DNA from: Pseudomonadota bacterium
GTDB lineage: Bacteria > Pseudomonadota > Gammaproteobacteria > Burkholderiales > Gallionellaceae
Direction of reading: 5' to 3'
NCBI GenBank assembly: GCA_021782995.1
Contig: JAJXUI010000001.1
Span: 1-64,000 of the forward strand
DNA length: 64,000 bases
The notes beneath the pieces were generated by a model. The model did not search any database and was not told where the DNA came from. It saw only the letters and a list, made by a program, of their open reading frames with translations. Below, in pieces: positions 56,965 through 64,000 of the stretch (positions within the stretch are counted from its first letter, which is position 1; the number at the start of each line of letters is the position of its first letter). A program made the position numbers and the translations under genes.

Positions 56965-58314
56965 ATGATGAATTCCTTGAGACTGTCAGAGCTGATGAGT
57001 GCGCTGAGCCATGCGCTGGATATCACCGAAGGCCAGCCGGAAGGGCACTGCGTGCGTGCCTGCTGGATCGGAATGAATATTGCCTCACATCTTTCGCTGA
57101 GTGAGGCGCAGCAATGGGAGCTGTATTACACCTTGCTGCTGAAGGATCTGGGCTGCAGCAGCAATGCTGCGAGGATATGCGAGCTGTATGCGACGGATGA
57201 TCTCGCATTCAAGCATGATTTCAAGACGGTGGATGGCAGCATGCCCAAGGTATTGCGTTTCATCTTTCACCATACGGGTGCAACGTCGAGCATGAAAGCG
57301 AAGCTGCATTCCTTGCTGAACATCATTTCCAACGGTGACAGGATAGCCAACGACCTGATACTCACCCGCTGCACGCGGGGTGCTGATATCGCAAGGCAAT
57401 TGCGCTTCCCCGAGGGGGTGGCGGCGGGCATCCACTCGCTGGATGAGCACTGGGATGGCAGCGGCAGGCCGGAAGGCAGGTCCGGCAGCCAGATACCGTT
57501 ATATTCGCAAATTGCCTTGTTGTCACAGGTGATCGATGTGTTTCACTGCGCTGAAGGCCGGTCCGCTGCCGAAGCGGAAATCCAAAAGCGCAAGGGCAAG
57601 TGGTTTGCCCCTAATCTGGTGGAGGCTTTTGAGGCAGCATCGCGACCTCCGCAGTTCTGGCAGGTGCTGGTTTCGGATGCGCTGGAGTCCATGGTGTTAT
57701 CGATGGAGCCAGGCAACCATGAAAAAGTGCTGGATGAAGATTACCTGGACGACATCGCAGAAGCATTCGGTCAGGTGGTAGATGCGAAAAGCCCTTATAC
57801 CGCAGGTCATAGCGCACGCGTCGCGCTATATACAGATCTGCTGGGGACTTCGATGGGGCTGCCTGCTGAGCGCAGGCGCTGGCTGAAGCGGGGAGCGCTG
57901 CTGCATGATGTGGGCAAGCTTGGTGTCAGCAATTCCATTCTGGACAAGCCAGGCAAGCTGGACGATGCCGAGTGGGACGCCGTCAAGCTGCATGCGACAT
58001 TTACCGGGACTATCCTGGGGCGCATCAAGGTGTTTGAGGAGCTGGCCAGGGTCGCCAGCGCGCATCATGAGCGGCTGGATGGCAAGGGATATCCGCTGGG
58101 TTTGGCGGGAGACGAGATTGCGCTGGAGTCGCGCATCATCACGACCGCAGATATATTTGATGCGATTACAGCCGCACGACCTTATCGTGGTGCAGTGCCG
58201 CTTGATAAAACCCTGCAGATGATGTCTGAAAATATAGGTACCTCGATCGATCCCCGGTGCTATGAGGCGCTGCTCAAGGTGATTGCTGAACAGCCGGATG
58301 TGTTTCCTGAATAG
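56965..58314 (+). CDS. Tandem HD-domain protein with active HD-GYP C-terminus
   Basis: This 449-residue cytoplasmic protein has two HD-type halves. The first (about 1-220) lacks the HD pair and keeps only a GYP-like remnant (DEHWDGSGRPEG). The second (about 255-445) is complete: GHSARVALYTD, LLHDVGKLGVSN (about 312-323), HATFTGTIL, HHERLDGKGYPLG (about 367-379) and DIFDAITAARPYR. It should degrade c-di-GMP; the first half may sense or dimerise. It lies 70 bases after nrdJ; the start MM is only weakly supported. Confidence 0.88.
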   Translation: MMNSLRLSELMSALSHALDITEGQPEGHCVRACWIGMNIASHLSLSEAQQWELYYTLLLKDLGCSSNAARICELYATDDLAFKHDFKTVDGSMPKVLRFIFHHTGATSSMKAKLHSLLNIISNGDRIANDLILTRCTRGADIARQLRFPEGVAAGIHSLDEHWDGSGRPEGRSGSQIPLYSQIALLSQVIDVFHCAEGRSAAEAEIQKRKGKWFAPNLVEAFEAASRPPQFWQVLVSDALESMVLSMEPGNHEKVLDEDYLDDIAEAFGQVVDAKSPYTAGHSARVALYTDLLGTSMGLPAERRRWLKRGALLHDVGKLGVSNSILDKPGKLDDAEWDAVKLHATFTGTILGRIKVFEELARVASAHHERLDGKGYPLGLAGDEIALESRIITTADIFDAITAARPYRGAVPLDKTLQMMSENIGTSIDPRCYEALLKVIAEQPDVFPE

Positions 58315-58384
58315 TGTCAGTGGGCGGCGATTTTGCAGTCTGCATGCAGACTGGGGGTGAGCTCGGCAGTTTGCGTGGATTATA

Positions 58385-58419
58385 TAATATATTGATTATA
58401 TTAATATATTTTATTTTTT
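58385..58419. repeat. AT-only palindromic element, best copy
   Basis: It begins TAATATATTGATTATATTAA, followed by TATATTTTATTTTTT. It is identical over 25 bases to the minus-strand copy at 61679-61655. It lies between the convergent HD-GYP and GGDEF-EAL genes, 70 bases after the former's stop. The AT hairpin and T run could act as a weak terminator. Confidence 0.7.
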
Positions 58420-58504
58420 GGTGCGATCTGTACGGTCTGATCCAGCGCGTCGACACTTTGCTGCTTATGTCGGCCCAAGATGCTATCGGGCGCACGCCAG
58501 CGGA

Positions 58505-60763
58505 TCAAAGTTCTATCGTGATGAATTTGTCCAGCGCCTCTTTCGGGAGCGGCTTGCTGTACAGGTATCCTTGCACCTCATCGCAGCCAAACTGCCGCAA
58601 CCAGGCCAGCTGTTCGTCTTTTTCCACACCTTCAGCGATCACGGTCAGGCTGAGGCTGTGGCCGAGCATGATGATGGATCTGGCAATGGAGGCGTCATTG
58701 GTGTCGGTTGTCAGGTTGCGCACGAATGACTGGTCCACCTTGAGCTTGTTGATCGGGAAGCGCTTGAGATAGCTCAGGGACGAAAATCCAGTACCAAAAT
58801 CATCTATCGAAAGCTGGACGCCGAGCAGTTTCAGTTCGTTCATCGTTGCAATATGCTTTTCCGCATCCTGCATGAACAGGCTTTCGGTGATTTCCAGCTC
58901 CAGGCAATAGGCGGGTAGCCCGGTACTGGCCAGCGTGGTTGCGACAACCGAAACAAAATTCGGATGCTGGAACTGCCGGGCAGAAATGTTCACGGCCATG
59001 ACAAAGGGGTTGGCTCCGCGGTCAATGATTTCCCTGGCCTGCCGGCACGCAGTGTGCAGCACCCAGGTGCCGATGGGGATGATGAGTCCACTTGCTTCCG
59101 CCAGCGGAATGAATTCTGCGGGTGACACCATGCCGGTGCCACTGCGGTTCCAGCGTATCAGGGCTTCTGCCCCGATGACACGTTGATGCTGGATGTCGAT
59201 CTGGGGCTGGTAATGCAGCACCAGTTCGTTTCCATCCAGTGCACGGCGCAGGTCGTTTTCCATCGCCAGCCAGTGCTCTGCCATTTCATTCATGCCTTGT
59301 GTGTAACACTGGAATCCGTTGCCGCCGCTGTTGCTGATGCGGTTGACGGCCGCTTCGGCATTCCTGAGCAGGGCTTCGGGCGTTCTGCCGTCCAGCGGAT
59401 AGGCACTGGCGCCGATGCTGAGGGTGAGGAAATATTCCTGGTGCTCTGCAATGAGCGGCGCGATCATGCCCTGCTGCAAATGTTCGGCCATCACAAACAG
59501 CGGGTTGTTGTCCTGCATGTCCTCCAGCAGGATGCCGAAAGTTGCGCCTTCGAAGCGGAACAGGAAGGGTTTCTGGGTATCGGGAAAATGCTCCTGCAAC
59601 ATTTCCTGCAGGCGCAATGCGAGCGCCTGCAGCATGCTGTCTATTGCGTCATGGCCGCGGCTTTCCAGCACCATGCTGATGCGGTCTACCCGCATCAGCA
59701 TGAGGGCAAGCTTACTCCTGCCATCAGCCTGTTGTATGGCTAGCTGCAGGTGTTCGTGCAGCATGCGCCGGTTGGGCAGGCCGGTCAGGTGGTCGTGGTA
59801 GGCCTGGTGCAGCAGCCTTTCTTCGGCCTGTTTCCGCTTGGTGATGTCGGTGATGTAAATGTGGCTGATCTGCAGATCCTTCAGCATGTGGATCACGCAA
59901 TTCATGATCCTGTCTTTTACCGGGTATTCCATTTCCTGGAAAGCAATGCCTGCCGTGTGCATGTTCACCACGCGCTTCTGGAAACCTGATGGCAGCAACT
60001 GCATGGGATTGTTCAGTGCCAGCTGTTGCAGCAGGGTCAGTGTGGCAGGGTTGGAATAGACGATATTGCCATCCCAGGTGGCGCGCAGGATGGGGCTGGG
60101 GTTACGTTCGGGAAACATGGCCAGCCGCCTGCGTTCGATATTTTCGGTGAGATAGGCATTGACCTGGAAGCCGATGAATATCGAAATGATGGAGATGACC
60201 AGGCTGAAGCCGATCACCAGCTGGATCATGTTGTCCGTGCGCGTCTGTGCGTTCTGCCCGCTCATGAAAACCTGGCGCTGGTTCATCCTGACCAGCTCGT
60301 CGATGGCAGGCGAGATCCTGCCCTCTGTCGCGCTGACCCTGGCGAGTATTTCACGCGCGTTGTCCCAGTCTACCGGATGGCTGTTCAGCGTGTGATCCAG
60401 CTGTTCCGCGAGATGGTTGATCTGGTCAGCATATTCACTGATCTGCTTCAGCAGCGAGCTGTCTTCATTGAGCGTATGGATGGTATGGAAATGTGCATCG
60501 ATTTCGCGCTGCGTCAGCTCAAAGTCATGCATGAATTTTTCGCGATCCGTGCTTGCGTAATACTCATAGAGGATGGGCTTTTGCGCAAATATGGCCGCGC
60601 GCAGTTTGGCGATATTTTCCACCCTGGGCAGGTTGTCATTGATCAGGTCGTAGATGGCGGTGGAAACGTAATGGCCGTTGGAATAGATCAGTGCCGACAG
60701 CGCCACACCGAGGGTAAGTATAAGCAGGTAAATGGCAAGGATTTTCCTGAAGATTGCAGACAT
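58505..60763 (-). CDS. Membrane GGDEF-EAL protein (c-di-GMP phosphodiesterase)
   Basis: This 752-residue protein has one span at about 7-28, a helical periplasmic domain (about 30-175), a second span (about 180-205), a PAS-like region (about 215-310), a GGDEF domain (about 320-480) whose active site is degenerate (FEGATFGIL in place of GGDEF), and an intact EAL domain (about 495-745: GAEALIRW, AVNISARQF, ELEITES, SIDDFGTGFSS, KVDQSF, VIAEGVE, VQGYLYSKPL). It most likely only degrades c-di-GMP, in response to an envelope signal. GGGGAA precedes the ATG. Confidence 0.92.
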   Translation of the reverse strand: MSAIFRKILAIYLLILTLGVALSALIYSNGHYVSTAIYDLINDNLPRVENIAKLRAAIFAQKPILYEYYASTDREKFMHDFELTQREIDAHFHTIHTLNEDSSLLKQISEYADQINHLAEQLDHTLNSHPVDWDNAREILARVSATEGRISPAIDELVRMNQRQVFMSGQNAQTRTDNMIQLVIGFSLVISIISIFIGFQVNAYLTENIERRRLAMFPERNPSPILRATWDGNIVYSNPATLTLLQQLALNNPMQLLPSGFQKRVVNMHTAGIAFQEMEYPVKDRIMNCVIHMLKDLQISHIYITDITKRKQAEERLLHQAYHDHLTGLPNRRMLHEHLQLAIQQADGRSKLALMLMRVDRISMVLESRGHDAIDSMLQALALRLQEMLQEHFPDTQKPFLFRFEGATFGILLEDMQDNNPLFVMAEHLQQGMIAPLIAEHQEYFLTLSIGASAYPLDGRTPEALLRNAEAAVNRISNSGGNGFQCYTQGMNEMAEHWLAMENDLRRALDGNELVLHYQPQIDIQHQRVIGAEALIRWNRSGTGMVSPAEFIPLAEASGLIIPIGTWVLHTACRQAREIIDRGANPFVMAVNISARQFQHPNFVSVVATTLASTGLPAYCLELEITESLFMQDAEKHIATMNELKLLGVQLSIDDFGTGFSSLSYLKRFPINKLKVDQSFVRNLTTDTNDASIARSIIMLGHSLSLTVIAEGVEKDEQLAWLRQFGCDEVQGYLYSKPLPKEALDKFITIEL

Positions 60764-61057
60764 GCATGTTCCCCGGATTTTTCTTTAGTTTATCCTTTTT
60801 CGGGAAAGGATGATTTGCATGCGGCATATTTCCCTGCATGCAAAACGGTTGGCAAGGCGCTAAAGCTAAAGCACAAGGTTCAGGGTAATTATTTTATATT
60901 TTTAAATAAAACAAGTGGTTATATTGGATGTGGGCGGGCGGGGCGAGCGGCATCCAGGGTTGTCCTGCAGGCCTTGGCAGGGATGACCACCGGTCAGAAG
61001 GCGGTGAAGGTGGCATAGCTGACGCGCGTCTCCGCTTGCTGTACCAGGATTTCCTGG

Positions 61058-61083
61058 CGAAAAAAAACCGCCCGAAGGCGGTT
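61058..61083 (-). terminator. Terminator after the small exported protein gene
   Basis: On the minus strand AACCGCC, a four-base loop and GGCGGTT form a 7-bp stem (61083-61066) followed by eight T. It begins 17 bases after the stop at 61100. Between here and the GGDEF-EAL start (60764-61057) no gene is seen; that stretch must hold the promoter of the GGDEF-EAL gene. Confidence 0.85.
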
Positions 61084-61099
61084 CTTGCAGTGGTTCGGA

Positions 61100-61480
61100 T
61101 TATTTTCCCGGACCAAATTCACCGAGCATGATGGATGCGACATCCTTGCCGACCAGCGCTTGGGGCCAGATGATTTTCTGCTGATCCGGGTCGGAAGCAT
61201 CCACTTCGGCAATCATCAGCACCGGTGTACTGGATGCAGCGGGCGTTGTGGTCCGTTTCCAGTAGAACCAGATCTGCTTGTTGTTGCCGGAGTGGTACCA
61301 GCTCAGTGGGCCATCACCTGCACAAGCAATGCCGAACCTGGCGGTAACTTCGCCGAGCGTGGCATTCGCTGCCAGTGTAGTGGCTGCCTCTGCAGTAACT
61401 GAATTGCCGCACTCGGCGGCAAAGGAATAGGTGCTGGCGAATAGCATGGCCAGCAGCATGATGGTGCGCGGTGCTTTCAT
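61100..61480 (-). CDS. Small exported protein, unknown
   Basis: This 126-residue protein has a signal peptide (MKAPRTIMLLAMLFASTYSFAA). The mature part has two cysteines (ECGNSV and GIACAGD), which may form a disulfide, and a Trp/Tyr-rich strand (LSWYHSGNNKQIWFYWKR). GAGGT five bases before the ATG at 61480 decides the start; a longer frame to 61549 is ignored. It has its own terminator. No family is recognised. Confidence 0.65.
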   Translation of the reverse strand: MKAPRTIMLLAMLFASTYSFAAECGNSVTAEAATTLAANATLGEVTARFGIACAGDGPLSWYHSGNNKQIWFYWKRTTTPAASSTPVLMIAEVDASDPDQQKIIWPQALVGKDVASIMLGEFGPGK

Positions 61481-61650
61481 GTTTACCTCAATGTTGAATA
61501 TTGGATGTACTGACTTGACGGGATCAAGGCAAGTAATGTTCAGCTTCACTTGTAACGCTTTGAATAAAAGTAAGGATATTAAAAGGCGGAAAGGAAGTTT
61601 ATTAGAATATTATAAAAATGTAATATATCTGTCGCAATTAGCCGACGAAT

Positions 61651-61679
61651 GGATATATATTAATATAATCAATATATTA
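61651..61679 (-). repeat. AT-only palindromic element, inverted copy on a stop codon
   Basis: On the minus strand it begins TAATATATTGATTATATTAA and ends TATATATCC. The first TAA is the stop codon of the ABC exporter gene. It matches the copy at 58385 over 25 bases but lacks the T run. Confidence 0.7.
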
Positions 61680-63482
61680 AGACTGCAGGGTGGCTTCTTC
61701 GGTCTGCTGCTGCAGGGCCCACATCGCTGCGTAGACCCCCTGCTTTTCCAGGAGCGCAGGATGCTTGCCACGCTCAACGATGTGCCCGGATTCGAACACG
61801 AGAATTTCGTCGGCTTCGACGATGGTGGATAGTCGGTGGGCAATAATGAGGCTGGTACGGCTTCTGGCAATTTCCAGCAGTTCAGCCTGGATGGCTTTTT
61901 CGGTTTTGGTATCAAGTGCGGAAGTGGCTTCATCCAGGATCAGGATGGCCGGGTCTTTCAGCAAGGTGCGAGCGATGGCGACCCGCTGTTTCTCGCCCCC
62001 GGAAAGTTTGAGGCCGCGTTCGCCGACCACAGTGTCCCAGCCTTGTGGCAGGGATTCAACGAAGTGCAGGATGTGTGCAGCACGCGCGGCACTGATCACA
62101 TCATCGCGGGTGGCTGCAGGATGGCCATAGGCGATGTTGTAGTAGATGGTGTCATTGAAAAGCACGGTGTCCTGCGGTACCACGCCGATGGCGCTGCGCA
62201 GGCTTTCCTGTGTGACGTGGCGCAGATCCTGCCCGTCGATGCGGATGCTTCCCGATTTCACATCGTAAAAGCGGAACAGCAGGCGTGCCAGCGTGGATTT
62301 GCCGGCACCACTGGCGCCGACGGCCGCCACTGTTTTGCCTGCTGGAATCGTGAAGCTGATATTGTGCAGGATGGGACGATCTTCGTTATATGCAAAATTG
62401 ACCTGCTCAAATTCAACTTTGCCTGCACTGATGTGCAATGGATGAGCATCTGTCGCATCCCGCACTTCCAGGGGACGGTGCAGCAAGGTGAACATGCGCT
62501 CCACATCGGTGACCGACTGCTTGATTTCGCGGTACATCACGCCCAGGAAGCTGAGTGGCTGGAACATCTGGATCAGGAAGGCATTCACCATCACCAGGTC
62601 GCCCAGCGTAAGCGTGCCATCCACCACGCCTTCTGCCGCACGGATTACCATCAGCGTGACGCCGATGGCGATGGTGCCGGCCTGTGCTGCATTGAGAAAG
62701 CCCATCGAGCGCTGCGATTGCAGTGCGGCCTCTTCGTATGCGGCGAGGCTGCCGTCGTAGCGTTGCGCTTCGTATTTTTCGTTGACGAAATACTTCACGG
62801 TTTCGTAATTCAGCAGGCTGTCGATCGCGCGGCCGTAGGCTTCCGAGTCAAGTGCATTGGCCTTGCGTACGAACTGTGTGCGCCATTCGGTGATGGTGAT
62901 GGTCAGCGTGATATAGGTAATCAGCGTGGCCAGTGTGATCAGGCCGAATACCCAGTCAAGCTTGACGAACAGGATCACCGCCACCATCAGCACTTCCAGC
63001 ACGGTGGGGGTGATGCGGAACAGCAGGTAACCCACCAGGCTGGAAATGGCTCGGGCGCCGCGCTCGATGTCGCGCGTGATGCCGCCGGTCTGCCGTTCCA
63101 GGTGGAAGCGCAGCGAGAGCGCATGCAGATGCTGGAACAGCGCCATGCTGACACGGCGCATCGCACGCTGGGTGACCTTGCCAAACACGATGTCGCGCAG
63201 GTCGGAAAAAGTGGTGCTGGCAAAGCGCAACATTCCGTAAATGATGATCAGCGACAGCGGCAATACGAGGCTGGCATGGGACTTGTCCAGTGCATCGATA
63301 ATGTCCTTCAGCACCAGCGGTACCATGACCGAAGCCACCTTGGCGCCCACCAGCAACGCAAAGGCGAAGATCACCCGGCCGCGAAATTCCCACAGATAGG
63401 GGAACAGCTTGCCGACCGCGCGAAGATTGGCAGGGCCCGGCTCGGGTGGCGGCAGATGGGGTGAGTGCAGGGAACGGGCCAT
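61677..63482 (-). CDS. Atm1/HMT-type ABC exporter (fused membrane and ATPase domains)
   Basis: This protein of about 601 residues has six spans (about 30-300) and an ATPase domain with Walker A GASGAGKSTLARLLFRFYD, LSGGEKQRVAIARTLL and Walker B LILDEATSALDTKTEKAI. The membrane half (LVLKDIIDAL ... SLLNYETVKYFVNEKYEAQRYD) is of the ABCB7/Atm1 type, which exports glutathione-bound sulfur species or metals. ATG at 63482 is taken as the start; a GTG at 63545 is possible. Its stop codon is inside the AT-only repeat. Confidence 0.88.
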   Translation of the reverse strand: MARSLHSPHLPPPEPGPANLRAVGKLFPYLWEFRGRVIFAFALLVGAKVASVMVPLVLKDIIDALDKSHASLVLPLSLIIIYGMLRFASTTFSDLRDIVFGKVTQRAMRRVSMALFQHLHALSLRFHLERQTGGITRDIERGARAISSLVGYLLFRITPTVLEVLMVAVILFVKLDWVFGLITLATLITYITLTITITEWRTQFVRKANALDSEAYGRAIDSLLNYETVKYFVNEKYEAQRYDGSLAAYEEAALQSQRSMGFLNAAQAGTIAIGVTLMVIRAAEGVVDGTLTLGDLVMVNAFLIQMFQPLSFLGVMYREIKQSVTDVERMFTLLHRPLEVRDATDAHPLHISAGKVEFEQVNFAYNEDRPILHNISFTIPAGKTVAAVGASGAGKSTLARLLFRFYDVKSGSIRIDGQDLRHVTQESLRSAIGVVPQDTVLFNDTIYYNIAYGHPAATRDDVISAARAAHILHFVESLPQGWDTVVGERGLKLSGGEKQRVAIARTLLKDPAILILDEATSALDTKTEKAIQAELLEIARSRTSLIIAHRLSTIVEADEILVFESGHIVERGKHPALLEKQGVYAAMWALQQQTEEATLQS

Positions 63483-63595
63483 GGTGCGGGTATGCGAAAG
63501 ATGACTGTCGGAAGGCTTCGATTCTAGCGCAAAATGCTTTACCACGCGGCGGCAAGGGAAGATACTGCTGCAGGGTTATCGGCAAGGAGGCAAGC

Positions 63596-63862
63596 ATGAG
63601 TCACAAACACGACAATTTGTTGAGTGCGATATTTCATGATCCGGTCAGTGGCAATATCCACTGGCGGGAAATCGAATCATTGTTGAGTCATCTCGGGGCG
63701 AAGATAGAGCCGGCGCATGGTGCCCGATTCCGAGTGTTGCTGAATGATGCGGAATGCTTTCTGCATCACCCTCACCAGGGCAATGTCTGCGACAGGAATC
63801 TCATCCGCTATTTGCGTGAATTCCTGCAGCGCGCGGGAGTCAGCCCGGTTGCAGGCAATTGA
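63596..63862 (+). CDS. Solo HicA-like (mRNA interferase fold) protein
   Basis: This 88-residue protein resembles HicA-domain proteins: NIHWREIESLLSHLGAKIEPAHGARFRVLLNDAECFLHHPHQGN, where the His in HHPH fits the catalytic position. HicA toxins bind and cut RNA. AAGGAGG five bases before the ATG fixes the start. No HicB antitoxin follows: the next frame encodes an exported protein. It may be a housekeeping homologue rather than a toxin. Confidence 0.7.
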   Translation: MSHKHDNLLSAIFHDPVSGNIHWREIESLLSHLGAKIEPAHGARFRVLLNDAECFLHHPHQGNVCDRNLIRYLREFLQRAGVSPVAGN

Positions 63863-63867
63863 GATTG

Positions 63868-64000
63868 ATGTCGCGAGATGCTGGCAGGCTGGCGATCTGC
63901 TGGCTGCTGGCGCATTTTCTATCAGGGCTGGCGTTCGCGGAAGAACAGCAGGCTGACGGTAGCCAGGGTACTTACTTTCACAAATATGAAGTGACGGAAT
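63868..64000 (+). CDS. Start of an exported protein (cut by window edge)
   Basis: An ATG five bases after the HicA-like stop opens a frame that stays open to the window end. It begins MSRDAGRLAICWLLAHFLSG and passes a signal-peptide cleavage site (GLAFA/EEQQ) to TYFHKYEVTE. Only 44 codons are visible. The product cannot be named. Confidence 0.6.
   Translation, partial: MSRDAGRLAICWLLAHFLSGLAFAEEQQADGSQGTYFHKYEVTE

Noticed and set aside
61836-63464. 542-codon open frame antisense to the ABC exporter
   Set aside because: It mirrors the exporter's codons; no start signal and unrealistic His/Gln/Asp content.

Overview
The window is a chromosomal segment of a Gram-negative bacterium of moderate GC content. 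It is most likely a betaproteobacterium of the Nitrosomonadales/Gallionellales/Methylophilales kind. The case rests on gene order (tpiA-secG-tRNA-Leu(GAG)-nuoA to nuoN, with nuoC and nuoD as separate genes), on LPS heptosyltransferase, BamD and FadL-type outer-membrane genes, and on overall protein style. The genus cannot be fixed from the sequence alone. Apart from a probable IS30-type insertion sequence cut by the left edge, there is no phage, CRISPR or obvious genomic island.

Layout. 0-0.5 kb: end of an IS30-like element and a small membrane protein. 0.6-4 kb (minus): a GbsR/MarR regulator, a DUF393 thiol oxidoreductase, a REP-like palindrome and a tightly packed four-gene membrane/SDR operon. 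Two matching palindromes probably mark the regulator's operators. 4.3-8.9 kb (minus): an exported sensor-like protein with a hemerythrin, then ilvE, a small zinc-finger protein, waaF and phosphomannomutase. 9.1-13.1 kb (minus): pstSCAB with a Pho box before pstS, a terminator between pstS and pstC, and an array of decayed palindromes after pstB; phoU is not in the window. 13.2-15 kb: an EAL-CBS-GGDEF protein. 15.1-31 kb (plus): tpiA, secG, tRNA-Leu and the complete 14-subunit complex I operon, closed by a strong terminator. 31.1-32.9 kb: a Nudix ADP-sugar hydrolase and an Amt ammonium transporter.

33.1-37.6 kb holds a thioredoxin-like protein (minus) and, divergently, a TusE/DsrC-like protein, SelO and three unfamiliar conserved-looking proteins, two of them cysteine-bearing. 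37.6-43 kb (minus): a DMT exporter, a small promoter-to-terminator unit that could be an sRNA or a 31-aa peptide gene, acs, an HD-GYP phosphodiesterase and an exported metallo-beta-lactamase-fold protein. 43.2-46.5 kb (plus): uup and a FadL-type porin. 46.5-52.1 kb (minus): a CHASE2 adenylate cyclase with SH3 and M48 protease partners, then bamD, a Nudix protein and an SseB-like protein. 52.1-58.3 kb (plus): rluD (start codon interlocked with that of bamD), pgeF, a class II ribonucleotide reductase and a second HD-GYP protein. 58.5-63.5 kb (minus): a GGDEF-EAL protein, a small exported protein and an Atm1-type ABC exporter. The right edge has a solo HicA-like protein and the start of an exported protein.

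The genes describe a respiring bacterium with NADH dehydrogenase I, acetate activation, ammonium and phosphate uptake, and dense cyclic-nucleotide signalling: four c-di-GMP enzymes and one cAMP-type cyclase. The least explained material is (i) an AT-only repeat family that sits on stop codons at several places, (ii) the palindrome array after pstB, (iii) the 150-nt unit upstream of acs's neighbour, and (iv) the TusE-SelO-unknown gene cluster.
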